Under the pieces are notes generated by a model. The model worked only from the letters and a program-made list of their open reading frames with translations. It did not search any database and had not been told where the DNA came from. Below, one piece after another: positions 7,836 through 16,364 of a DNA stretch of 64,000 nt. Source of the DNA: Parahoeflea alexandrii (GTDB taxonomy: Bacteria; Pseudomonadota; Alphaproteobacteria; Rhizobiales; Rhizobiaceae); NCBI RefSeq assembly GCF_027214025.1, contig NZ_JAPWHB010000007.1, forward strand, positions 62,001 to 126,000, given 5' to 3'. Position numbers and translations under genes: made by a program. Position 1 is the first letter of the stretch, and the number at the start of each line of letters is the position of its first letter.

Positions 7836-9062
7836 TCACTTGGAGGACCACAGGCTGGAAAGCGGTGCGGCGAACATGTTTTTTGCGAAGGGGACGATCT
7901 TATCATGGTCGTAGAGGACAATTCCCTGGATGAATTTGTCGCCGCATGCTGCCGCAAGCTTCCGCATGCCTGAAAAATCCGATGACGAAACCGTCGCGGA
8001 AGATTTGACTTCAATCCCCACGACCTCCCCACGCCGGTTTTCAAGAACGATGTCGACCTCGTTCTTGTCCTTGTCCCGGTAGTGGGAGAACGAGCACCGC
8101 TGTTCGCTCCATGTTGAAATCTTTTGCAGTTCGCTAAAGACGAACGTCTCGAGGATCGCTCCGAAAGAAGTCTTGTCCTTCCGCACGACATCCGGAGAGA
8201 TGCCTCTCAGCGCTGCGAGGAGACCCGCATCGAGAAAATGGAGCTTTGGCGACTTGGTCAGACGTTTGAGTTTGTTGGTGAACCAGGGTTGTAGCGTGTG
8301 AACGATGAACAGGCTTTCGAATATACCGAGATACTTTTGAGTGGTGACGTGGTTGAGCCCCACCGCTGCGCCTGTGGACGAGTAGTTGACAAGCTGGCCC
8401 GATTGCTCTGCCAGGGCGCCTAAGAGCCTGGGCATGATGGCAAGCTGTTCGATTTGTGCAACATCACGAACGTCGCGTTGGACGATTGCGTCCACATAGC
8501 CGTGGTACCAATCCTGCTTTCGGCCCCATTTCTCGCGGGAGATCGCCTCTGGATATCCGCCCGCCAGGACCATTTCGATCAGGTCGTTGCCCAGCACAAC
8601 ACTCTCTACGGTCGGCTGTAGCCCCTTGAACGCGTTGTTCAGCAGCTTCGACCTGGCACCCACTATTTCCGCTTGAGACAGAGGCAGCAGCTTCACGACT
8701 TCCATCCTGCCGGCGAGTGAATCGGCAACTTTGGGGAGTGTCATGAGATTGGCGGAGCCCGTAAGCAGGAAACGGCCCGCGGTCCTGTCGCGATCGACCT
8801 CGTTCTTGATAGCCAGCAACAGGTCGGGTGCACGCTGAATTTCATCTATGACAGCGCGATCAAGTCCCCGCAGAAATCCAACCGGATCATTAGTCGCAGC
8901 CGCGAGTACGGTCGTATCATCCAGCGTGAAAAAAGGTATTTTATCGGCTGCTATATCTGTCGCAAGTGTTGTTTTCCCGGACTGTCTGGGACCCGATATC
9001 AATACGACACGAGTGTCCGCCAATGATTCCTCAATCCTGATTTTCGCGAAACGGTCGTACAT
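7836..9062 (-). CDS. AAA ATPase with C-terminal DUF4143
   Basis: Single-gene ATPase of 408 residues. It has a Walker A motif (ISGPRQSGKTT, residues 22-32), a Walker B motif (RAVIDEIQ, 69-76), a sensor-like LLTGSANLM and the C-terminal DUF4143 nuclease-like fold domain (FVFSELQKISTW, SHYRDKDKNEVDIVLENR, VGIEVKSS). The last block resembles a PD-(D/E)xK arrangement, E-x-D with VEVKSS. Such proteins are abundant in bacteria and their role is largely unknown; some are proposed to be toxin- or defence-associated. It stands alone, flanked upstream by four 22-bp direct repeats and then insertion-sequence relics, so it is accessory. Confidence 0.9.
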   Translation of the reverse strand: MYDRFAKIRIEESLADTRVVLISGPRQSGKTTLATDIAADKIPFFTLDDTTVLAAATNDPVGFLRGLDRAVIDEIQRAPDLLLAIKNEVDRDRTAGRFLLTGSANLMTLPKVADSLAGRMEVVKLLPLSQAEIVGARSKLLNNAFKGLQPTVESVVLGNDLIEMVLAGGYPEAISREKWGRKQDWYHGYVDAIVQRDVRDVAQIEQLAIMPRLLGALAEQSGQLVNYSSTGAAVGLNHVTTQKYLGIFESLFIVHTLQPWFTNKLKRLTKSPKLHFLDAGLLAALRGISPDVVRKDKTSFGAILETFVFSELQKISTWSEQRCSFSHYRDKDKNEVDIVLENRRGEVVGIEVKSSATVSSSDFSGMRKLAAACGDKFIQGIVLYDHDKIVPFAKNMFAAPLSSLWSSK

Positions 9063-9084
9063 TCAGCAGCCTCTTTCCATGCGG

Positions 9085-9172
9085 CCAATTGAAAATACAT
9101 TCTCGACCAATTGAAAGTCAATTGCCGACCGATTGAAACCTGAAGCCTGACCAATTGAAATTCGTCTCTGTT
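9085..9172. repeat. Four 22-bp direct repeats (iteron-like) upstream of the ATPase gene
   Basis: CCAATTGAAA begins at 9085, 9107, 9129 (as CCGATTGAAA) and 9151, an exact 22-base period. In copies 2-4 it is preceded by GA; the other ten positions vary. The repeats start 23 bases upstream of the ATPase start codon on the minus strand, where they read TTTCAATTGG. A two-helical-turn spacing places every copy on the same DNA face, as expected for a cooperatively bound operator or iteron array. Confidence 0.85.
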
Positions 9173-9277
9173 ATTCCATCTCGCCGGGAGACTGTGACGT
9201 GCTCCCTTAATTGTCCGCGTTCACAAGTTAGCCCTGTTCAGGTTGTGAGGTGCCCCCCGACTCTGGGCCAGCAGGAG

Positions 9278-9528
9278 GGCTCTGTTGCAAGCTTTTGGTG
9301 TGGCCGAGAAAGAGCCGTTGCGGATTCGTGGTCAGAAGGAAACTGCCAGAGCGTCGAACTGCTCTGCAAGCGATGGGCTGGGGTTGTAGGAATATCTGCC
9401 TCGTCGCTTGCGCATCATTTGAACCATCTCGATGCCGGCAAGCGGATCGTGTCCCACGGCGAGCGCAGAAGCTACACCACGCCGTGGGACACGATCTCCG
9501 AATTCTGTAGAATGTTTGCGACAGACCC
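9278..9528 (-). mobile_element. IS6-family insertion relic, internally deleted, with an embedded IS256-type end
   Basis: The left end GGCTCTGTTGCAA (9278-9290) is the terminal inverted repeat typical of IS6-family elements. TTTGCGACAGACCC (9515-9528) is a degenerate opposite end. On the minus strand 9440-9332 encodes the transposase C-terminus (GIEMVQMMRKRRGRYSYNPS then SLAEQFDALAVSF). The rest is replaced by a perfect 16-base inverted pair (9445-9460 and 9481-9496) matching the ends of an IS256-type relic near 21.2 and 22.0 kb. GCAGGAGG occurs at 9271 and 9532 and may be remains of an 8-base target duplication, although three extra bases separate it from the right end. Confidence 0.7.
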
Positions 9529-9548
9529 CTCGCAGGAGGGAAGGGTGA

Positions 9549-11264
9549 TCAGCCGTCTTCTTCCAGTACCAGCTGTCGCAGCTTGTATTTCTCCACCTTG
9601 TTGGTCGGGGTCCGCGGCAGGTCGGCGACAATCCGGATATGCGCCGGCCGCATATATTTCGGCATGGTCCGGCGGGCGAAATCATGCACCGCGTCCTCGG
9701 ACAGGTCGGCATTTTCGACCGCGACGATGAAGACGACAACATCATCCTCGTCACCCTCGCGCCCTGGAATGGCCACGGCTGCGCTCATCTGCACCTGCGG
9801 ATGCTGGTTGATCATGTCTTCGACCTGGAAGGAGGAGAGATTCTCGCCACGCACCCGGATGCGGTCGCCCAGACGGTCGACATAATAGAACATGCCATCC
9901 GCTCCCTTCAGCACCGCATCGCCGGTGTGAAACCAGAGATTCCGGAAGGCCGTCGCCGTCGCCTCGGGTTTGCCGAGATAGGCTTGCAGGAATGTGCCTG
10001 GCAGGCGCGGTCGCAAGGTCAGATGACCGACCGTCTCCGGCGGGCATTCCGCGTCATGTTCGTCGCGCACTGTCACCTCCACGAACGAGGTCGGCGTACC
10101 CATCAGGCCCTTGCGGGTTACCGAAGCGCCGGGCAGAACAGGCATACCGAAACGCGCCGCAATGTCCCGCAGTTCGGCGCGGGAATGGCCGCGATAGAGC
10201 GTCGCCGGCGTGCCGCCGCTTTCGTCGGTCTCTTCGATCACCGCCCAGAGTCCGAGGCCGCTTTCGGTCTGGCCGAAGCCGGCCGTGACGATATCGATCC
10301 CGAACCGGGTCGCGAAGTCATGATGCTGCAAGGCGAGCGGCTGCATATGCACCTTGTTGAGCGTGTTGTGGCGATCATCTCCGCGCGCCGGCGCCTTGCT
10401 GAGCCAGGGTATCATGACGTCGAGAAGGATCGCCGAGGTAGCCTTGCGTGCGGCTATACGCGACCAGAAACCATCGGGGCTGAACCGGTCCCAGACCGCG
10501 ACTTCGCACCCGACCCAAGCCGCCCGGCAGACATTGGCGATGGCGCCGCCGACATGATGCATCGGCAGGTCGTTATAGATCACGTCGTCCTGGGTGAGCA
10601 GCATGCGCGGCCCGAATGTATATTGCGCCATCCACCGATGCGGCTGCACCACGCCCTTGGCGGGACCGGTCGTACCGGAGGTGTAGATGAGATTGGCCGG
10701 ATCGTCGAAGGACAACCTGATGCCGGGCGCGGGCGCATCCGCAAGCAGTTCGGTCCAGTTGAGACCCGTAAGCCGCGAATCGAGCCCTTCGATCTGTTCG
10801 GCAAAATCATGATCGCCAGACTGCGGCCGATAGATCACCACCTTCGGTTCGCCGGGGACTTCGGCAGCGACACCATTCAGGGCCGGCACCATCTGCTGAT
10901 CGGCGATGATGAGATGGGGCGCCGTGTCGTTCAACTGATAGGCGAGCAGCCGTCCCGAATAGGCGAAATTGACGGGGCAATAGAGGGCGCCGGCCTTCCA
11001 GATTCCGAACATCGCCAGCGTGCTGGTCAGCATGTTGCGGCAGAAGACCGAAACGCGATCGCCCTTGCGGATGCCGATCCGTATCAGATTGCCGGCGATG
11101 GCATCCGTTTGTCGCGCGAATTCGGCATAGGACAGCGTCAGGTCGTTTTCTCCGTAGTGAAAGAAGACCTGCTCACCGGAAACGGCCGCCCAATGATCGA
11201 GCCTTTCGGTCACCAGTTCGCCGTTTTCACTCAGCAATTTCGTCAGTTCGCGTTCATCCGTCAT
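9549..11264 (-). CDS. Acyl-CoA ligase (AMP-forming)
   Basis: Class I adenylate-forming enzyme, predicted to activate a carboxylic acid to its CoA thioester. ATG 11264 is preceded by GGGAGGAATTG; a TTG at 11279 is less likely. The 571-residue protein has the P-loop IYTSGTTGPAKGVV, the GFGQTESG motif (A5), WFHTGD (A7), DRLGDRIRVRGENLSS (A8) and the catalytic-lysine region TPTNKVEKYKLR (A10). The fold resembles crotonobetaine/carnitine-CoA ligases. It follows the carboxylase gene by 57 bases on the same strand. The substrate is unknown and is probably delivered by the ABC importer of the same module. Confidence 0.92.
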   Translation of the reverse strand: MTDERELTKLLSENGELVTERLDHWAAVSGEQVFFHYGENDLTLSYAEFARQTDAIAGNLIRIGIRKGDRVSVFCRNMLTSTLAMFGIWKAGALYCPVNFAYSGRLLAYQLNDTAPHLIIADQQMVPALNGVAAEVPGEPKVVIYRPQSGDHDFAEQIEGLDSRLTGLNWTELLADAPAPGIRLSFDDPANLIYTSGTTGPAKGVVQPHRWMAQYTFGPRMLLTQDDVIYNDLPMHHVGGAIANVCRAAWVGCEVAVWDRFSPDGFWSRIAARKATSAILLDVMIPWLSKAPARGDDRHNTLNKVHMQPLALQHHDFATRFGIDIVTAGFGQTESGLGLWAVIEETDESGGTPATLYRGHSRAELRDIAARFGMPVLPGASVTRKGLMGTPTSFVEVTVRDEHDAECPPETVGHLTLRPRLPGTFLQAYLGKPEATATAFRNLWFHTGDAVLKGADGMFYYVDRLGDRIRVRGENLSSFQVEDMINQHPQVQMSAAVAIPGREGDEDDVVVFIVAVENADLSEDAVHDFARRTMPKYMRPAHIRIVADLPRTPTNKVEKYKLRQLVLEEDG

Positions 11265-11321
11265 GTCAATTCCTCCCAATATGACAATTGCAGCCGGTCG
11301 CCTCTACGACCGGCCAATGGA

Positions 11322-14300
11322 TCAGGGCCGTGTTCCGAAGGCCGGCCGGCCGGACAGTTCGGGCAGCAACCGATAGGCATCGCGTACCCAGTCGCACAGA
11401 AGCGGGCGCGTCTCGCGCGGGTCGATCAGGTCCTGGACCCCGAAACGTTCGGCGGTGCGGAATGGGGAACCGATCCGCTCGAGTTCCGTGGCGATGCGTC
11501 TGATTTCCGCCTCCCGATCCGCAGACTTCTCGAGTTCGGCCCGGAAGGCGGCTTCGATGCCACCCTGTTGCGGCAGGGAACCCCATGTTCCCGACGGCCA
11601 GGACCAGCTGCGCTGCGCCCGGTGGCGATTGACGGCGCCGGCGCCGCCGACGCCGAACACCCGCCGCAGGATCACTTCGGCCTGCGGAACACGGGCCTGG
11701 TAGATGGCGGTAATCGCCCGGGCTCCGTAGCGGATGGTTCCCTGACGCTCGGCGGCCAGCCCGATCGACATGCCGGCCTGATCGGTCAGGCTGACGATCG
11801 GTAGGTGAAACGTCTCGCAGAGATCGACCAGCCGGGTTACGGCCATCGCGCCTTCCGCAGTCATGGTCGCGCCTTTGGACGGATCGGTGGTGATGACCCC
11901 GACCGGATGACCATCGAGCCGGGCGAGCGCCGTGACGGTCGAACCACCATATTCGGCATAGGGAAGCACGGAGCCGGCATCGAACACCGCGTCGAGGATC
12001 GACCGGAGATCGTAGGGCTTGCGCTGGTTGCGAGGAATGACCCCGAGCAACGCCTCCTCCTTCCGATCACAGGGATCGTCGTGATTGGCGATCACCGGCG
12101 GCATCTCATAGACGCTGGTCGGCAGGTAACCGAGAAACTGCCGAATGAGATCGTTGGCTTCGCCTTCGGAAGCGACAAACCGTTCGACCATGGCGTTCCG
12201 GCGATGAACATCGGCACCGCCGAGTTGCTCCTTCGTCAGGTTCTCGCGGGTGGAAGACAGGACGATCGGCGGGCCGGCCGTGAAAATCTGGCCGATTTCC
12301 TCGACCATGATGGCAAGATGCGACATCACCAGACGGGCGGCACCAAGCCCGACAGTCGGACCAAGGCAGGCTGCCACCACAGGCACGATGGAGAGATTGT
12401 CGACCACCGCATCCCAGGCCGGGTTGACCGGCAGATAATGGAACCCCATCTCGCGGGCGATCTTGACACTGCCGCCGCCGCTCGCACCGTCGAGAAGCCG
12501 AACCACCGGCAACCGCATCTCGCGGGCATGGTTTTCGATGAAGATCTGCTTGTCATGAATTGCAGCATCGCCGGAGCCGGCGCGAACGGTGAAATCATCG
12601 ACGCCGATCATCACCTTGCGGCCATCGAGCCGGGCGGTGCCGCCGACGAAATTGGCCGGCAGCAGCGATTTGACCTTGCCGGCCTCGTCATAATCGACAA
12701 AGGCGGTCAGGGCGCCAATTTCCTTGAAGCTGCCCGGATCGACCAATGTCTCGATCCGTTCCCAGGCCGTCAGCTTGCCCTGCTCCTTCTGTCGCGCGAC
12801 CTTGCCCTTGCCGCCCATGGCGGAAGCAAGCTCTCGGCGGCGACCGATTTCCGTGACCTCCTCGCGCCAGTCACTTTCCACCGCCAACGGCCGACTTTTG
12901 CGTTCGCCAACAGAAAACGCCTCGCCATCCGGACGGATATGGCAGAGCATGGCGTTTTCGCCAACAGAAGCGCCAAGCCCGACGGTGACGGCCTCGACCG
13001 TCCCACTGGATGATGCCTGGACCACATGCTCCATCTTCATCGCTTCCAGCACCAGCAGGCCATCGCCGGCATGGACGTGATCGCCGGGCGCCACCAGAAT
13101 CTCGATGACCGTTCCCTGCATCGGCGCTGTGGTGCCGGACAGGCCCTCCGCCAGTTCCGGGGCAAGCTCCTCTGCCGCCGCGGCAGCTGCCGCAGGATCC
13201 GGCTTTTCCGATAGCGGTCGCATCAGCAGTGCCTGACCTTCGGCTGCGGCAAGCAGGTCCGTCAGGTGCGTGGCGAGAAACGATGTATCGGCTCGGCCGG
13301 ACTTGACCTCCGGATGATCGAGGATGGCGAGCAGAAGCCTGATATTGGTCGGCACGCCGCCGATATCGAATTCGCGAAGGGCGTTCTGTGTTCTCGCCAG
13401 GGCATTGTGGAAGGTGTGACCCCGCGCAATCACCTTCGCCAGCAGCGAGTCGTAACGCAGGCTGGTCCGATAGCCGGCATAGCCATATCCATCGACACGG
13501 ATATTCGGTCCCGATGGCGCCGAATAGCTGCCGAGCGTACCGGCCTTCGGGATGGGGCTCCCATCTGCAAGCAGCGCCTCGAGATTGACGCGGGCCTGCA
13601 GGGCGAAGCCGGAGACCGGTGGCGGCGTCATGAGATCGAGTTCGGCGAGCGTTGCGCCAAGCGCGATCTTCAACTGCGACTGCACCAGGTCGATGCCGGT
13701 AATTTCCTCGGTGATCGTATGTTCGACCTGAAGGCGCGGATTGGCCTCCATGAACCAGAATTCGTCATTGCTGCACAGGAATTCGAAGGTCCCGAGGCTG
13801 GCATAGCCGACATGGCGGGCGAGCCCGACGGCCGCCTCGATGACGCGGGCGCGAAGGTCCGGCGGAAATGACGGAGCCGGCGCGATTTCGACGAGCTTCT
13901 GGTGCCGGCGCTGTATCGTGCAATCGCGCTCCCAGAGATGGCAGACGGCACCGGTTCCATCTCCGATCACCTGCACCTCGATATGGCGGGCTTTCGGCAG
14001 CAGTTTCTCGACATAGAGATCGCCGATGCCGAAGGCCTGCAGGGCTTCCGAACGGCAGCGCTCAAAGGCGGAATCGATGTCGGCAGACTTGAGGACGGCT
14101 CGCATGCCGCGCCCGCCGCCGCCGGCCATGGCTTTCAACATGATGGCGCCATGCCGCTCGGAAAAATCACGGACTTCCTCGAGAGTGACCGACCGGTTTA
14201 TACCGGGAAGAACAGGAACGGCCAGGTCCTCCGCCAGCTTGCGGGCACTGATCTTGTCGCCGAACAGTTCGAGGATTTCAGCCGAAGGACCGATGAAGAC

Positions 14301-14594
14301 CAGGTTTTCAGCGGCGCAACGGCGTGCAAAGCCGGCATTCTCGCTCAGGAAACCGTAACCGGGATGCACGAATCCGCATCCCGTCTGCCGGGCAATCATC
14401 AGGATCGCGTCCTGATCGAGATAGGCCTGCGCACCTTCGGCCGGCAAAGCGAGGCATTCATCCATATATTGCACATGCAGCGACGCATCATCGTCACGGG
14501 CATGAATGCCGACCGTCCTCAATCCGAGTTCACGGACGGCTCGCGCAATCCGGATGGCGATTTCGCCCCTGTTCGCGATCAATACTGCCTTCAA
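11322..14594 (-). CDS. Single-chain biotin-dependent acyl-CoA carboxylase
   Basis: A 1090-residue protein carrying a whole acyl-CoA carboxylase. Residues 1-450 form the biotin carboxylase (ATP-grasp MAGGGGRGMR, EANPRLQVEH, RYDSLLAKVI). The biotinyl domain follows with EAMKMEH, biotin lysine at residue 520. From about 590 to 1075 is the carboxyltransferase (GGGSVKIAREMGF, SLTDQAGMSIG). This order matches long-chain acyl-CoA carboxylase type holoenzymes, which are usually about this size, whereas most alphaproteobacterial enzymes are split into two subunits. The start is TTG 14594 with an excellent AAAGGAGG site. Substrate chain length cannot be judged from sequence. Confidence 0.93.
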   Translation of the reverse strand: MKAVLIANRGEIAIRIARAVRELGLRTVGIHARDDDASLHVQYMDECLALPAEGAQAYLDQDAILMIARQTGCGFVHPGYGFLSENAGFARRCAAENLVFIGPSAEILELFGDKISARKLAEDLAVPVLPGINRSVTLEEVRDFSERHGAIMLKAMAGGGGRGMRAVLKSADIDSAFERCRSEALQAFGIGDLYVEKLLPKARHIEVQVIGDGTGAVCHLWERDCTIQRRHQKLVEIAPAPSFPPDLRARVIEAAVGLARHVGYASLGTFEFLCSNDEFWFMEANPRLQVEHTITEEITGIDLVQSQLKIALGATLAELDLMTPPPVSGFALQARVNLEALLADGSPIPKAGTLGSYSAPSGPNIRVDGYGYAGYRTSLRYDSLLAKVIARGHTFHNALARTQNALREFDIGGVPTNIRLLLAILDHPEVKSGRADTSFLATHLTDLLAAAEGQALLMRPLSEKPDPAAAAAAAEELAPELAEGLSGTTAPMQGTVIEILVAPGDHVHAGDGLLVLEAMKMEHVVQASSSGTVEAVTVGLGASVGENAMLCHIRPDGEAFSVGERKSRPLAVESDWREEVTEIGRRRELASAMGGKGKVARQKEQGKLTAWERIETLVDPGSFKEIGALTAFVDYDEAGKVKSLLPANFVGGTARLDGRKVMIGVDDFTVRAGSGDAAIHDKQIFIENHAREMRLPVVRLLDGASGGGSVKIAREMGFHYLPVNPAWDAVVDNLSIVPVVAACLGPTVGLGAARLVMSHLAIMVEEIGQIFTAGPPIVLSSTRENLTKEQLGGADVHRRNAMVERFVASEGEANDLIRQFLGYLPTSVYEMPPVIANHDDPCDRKEEALLGVIPRNQRKPYDLRSILDAVFDAGSVLPYAEYGGSTVTALARLDGHPVGVITTDPSKGATMTAEGAMAVTRLVDLCETFHLPIVSLTDQAGMSIGLAAERQGTIRYGARAITAIYQARVPQAEVILRRVFGVGGAGAVNRHRAQRSWSWPSGTWGSLPQQGGIEAAFRAELEKSADREAEIRRIATELERIGSPFRTAERFGVQDLIDPRETRPLLCDWVRDAYRLLPELSGRPAFGTRP

Positions 14595-14675
14595 GAAATC
14601 CTCCTTTGACGGCGCCGCGTAGGCGGCGGCCGCTTCTGCATGTCATGCTATATCCTGATCAGAAAACTCGCCTGT

Positions 14676-15299
14676 TCATGCGGCCAGCCCCCGCATCAGG
14701 AAGTTCGCCACCGTATCGGCCACTTCCTGACGGCTGACGCTGCCGTCTTCGCGGAACCACCAAGCCGGCGACATGCTGGTTCGAATGACGGTGTAGGCCG
14801 TCACCTTGAGATCGGCCCGCGAGAAGACACCTTGCGTCATGCCCTCGTCGAGCAGCTGCATCAGCAGCCGCTCGTAGCGTTGCTCGATCTCGCGCACCAT
14901 CTCGATATGGGCCTGGTCGAGACCGCTGGTCACCGGCGTTAGGATGACGTGACGGGAAAATTCATCGAAGTTGGTCGCGATGAGATCGCGGATTGCCAAC
15001 TCAATGCGATCCCTGACCGGCAAGGGCCGGCCTGAAATTTCCGCCAGACGCGTGGCGGCATTGCCGGATGTCTCCTGGCGGGTTTCCACGATCAGATCCT
15101 GCTTGCTCTCGAACTGGTAGTAGAGAATGCCCTTGCTCACGCCCATTTCGGCGGCGATATCCTCCATCGTGGTGGCCGCATAACCCTTGCGCGCAAAAAC
15201 CTTGCCCGCCGCGGCGAGAATCTGGCGACGCTGCTCCTGCCGCTGTTCGGGATTGCGGATTACGCCGCCACGAAGACCTCTTTGACCCTTGTTCATCAT
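14676..15299 (-). CDS. TetR-family regulator of module A
   Basis: Repressor of about 207 residues. The N-terminal helix-turn-helix is canonical (RRQILAAAGKVFARKGYAATTMEDIAAEMGVSKGILYYQFESK), and the remainder is a helical ligand domain (SSGLDQAHIEMVREIEQRYERLL-like region). ATG ATG at 15299/15296 follow AAGGAGAA, so either may be used. It lies between the importer genes and the carboxylase on the same strand. A long inverted repeat begins 15 bases upstream of its start and may be an autoregulatory site. The ligand is probably an acyl-CoA made by the neighbouring ligase, by analogy with related regulators. Confidence 0.9.
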   Translation of the reverse strand: MMNKGQRGLRGGVIRNPEQRQEQRRQILAAAGKVFARKGYAATTMEDIAAEMGVSKGILYYQFESKQDLIVETRQETSGNAATRLAEISGRPLPVRDRIELAIRDLIATNFDEFSRHVILTPVTSGLDQAHIEMVREIEQRYERLLMQLLDEGMTQGVFSRADLKVTAYTVIRTSMSPAWWFREDGSVSRQEVADTVANFLMRGLAA

Positions 15300-15313
15300 C
15301 TTCTCCTTCAAGA

Positions 15314-15346
15314 CCGATGGTTTCCGATTGGCTTTATAACCATCGG
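15314..15346. promoter_or_regulatory. Inverted repeat in the tetR leader
   Basis: CCGATGGTT (15314-15322) and AACCATCGG (15338-15346) are perfect 9-base arms around a 15-base centre that itself contains CCGATTGG. It sits just upstream of the regulator start on the minus strand, so it may be an operator or an RNA hairpin in the leader. Confidence 0.5.
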
Positions 15347-15491
15347 CCGACGCCGCCAACCGGTCCGATTCTGCCGGGACGGTGCCAAGGCCTTCGCAAA
15401 TGCCGGCTGGGTGGCAATCTGGTCTGTCGGTTTCGCCAATAGGGTCAGGTGAGCATCTCATGGGTCTTGTCCGGAACGGCTCCTTGCGGGT

Positions 15492-16364
15492 TCAGTTGCG
15501 TTTGAGGGTCGGATCGAGGACGTCGCGCAGCGACTCTCCCAGCATGTTGAACGTCAGTGCCGTCAGCAGAATGGCGATGCCCGGCGGATACATCTGCTCG
15601 GGTGCGATCTCCATATTCTGGTAGGCACGCGCCAGCATCGAACCCCAGCTCGCTTCAGGCGGCTGGATACCGAGCCCGAGGAAACTCAGGCTCGCTTCCG
15701 CCAGAAGTGCTGCGGCGAGCAGCAGGGTGACATGCACGATGACCGGCTGGATTGTGTTCGGCGTGATATGCCGCCAGAGAATATGCGCTGTCGTGGCGCC
15801 AAAGCAGCGGGCACTGTCGACATAGAGTTCGTTGCGAACCACGAGTGTCCGTGCCCGCACCAGCCGGGCAAGCTGCGGCGCAAAGACGATACCGACCGCG
15901 ATCATGCCATTTGTCAGGCCGATACCGAGCGCGCCGGTCACCGCGATTGCCAGAACAATCGCCGGGAAGGAGAGAAAACTGTCGATGATGCGGCTGATCG
16001 CATCATCAATCCAGCCGCCGAGATAGCCGGCCAGAAGACCGACCGGAACGCCGAGCAGGATGGCAATGGCAACCGCGAGAAAACTCGCATAGAGAGATGC
16101 CGTGCCGCCGTGAATGAGGCGGCTCAGAACATCTCGCCCCAGATCGTCGGTGCCCAGCCAGTGGTCGGCCGAGATTGGCGCGAAGATGGCGGAGAAGTCC
16201 TGCTGGGTCGGAGAATAGGGGGCAATTACCGGCGCCAGTGCCGAGAGCGTCAGCAGAAGCAGCAGGAAGGCCAGGCTGGCGGCACCGCGCAGATCCCGCC
16301 GCAACCATCTGGCAAAGCGGCCGAGGCCCGTCGGGCGGGGGATTGCGAACGTCATGTCGGTCAT
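15492..16364 (-). CDS. ABC transporter permease, DppC/OppC type
   Basis: Inner-membrane permease of 290 residues, second channel subunit of a family-5 (peptide/nickel-like) importer. It has the N-terminal OppC segment with a first membrane helix (GAASLAFLLLLLTLSALAPVIAPY), the HWLGTDDLGRDVLSRLIHG block, further helices, and the coupling EAA-like loop (SARCFGATTAHILWRHITPNTIQPVIV). It overlaps the DppB-type gene by four bases (ATGA). It is the last importer gene before the regulator, with a 192-base gap. Confidence 0.93.
   Translation of the reverse strand: MTDMTFAIPRPTGLGRFARWLRRDLRGAASLAFLLLLLTLSALAPVIAPYSPTQQDFSAIFAPISADHWLGTDDLGRDVLSRLIHGGTASLYASFLAVAIAILLGVPVGLLAGYLGGWIDDAISRIIDSFLSFPAIVLAIAVTGALGIGLTNGMIAVGIVFAPQLARLVRARTLVVRNELYVDSARCFGATTAHILWRHITPNTIQPVIVHVTLLLAAALLAEASLSFLGLGIQPPEASWGSMLARAYQNMEIAPEQMYPPGIAILLTALTFNMLGESLRDVLDPTLKRN

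Noticed and set aside
9085-9172. Four regular repeats as a CRISPR array
   Set aside because: Conserved part is only 10-12 bases and the variable part 10-12 bases, far too short, and no cas gene is near.
9639-11804. Long open frame (721 codons) on the plus strand opposite the ligase and carboxylase
   Set aside because: Mirror frame of GC-rich coding sequence; the minus-strand proteins have full family motifs and ribosome sites, and this frame has none.
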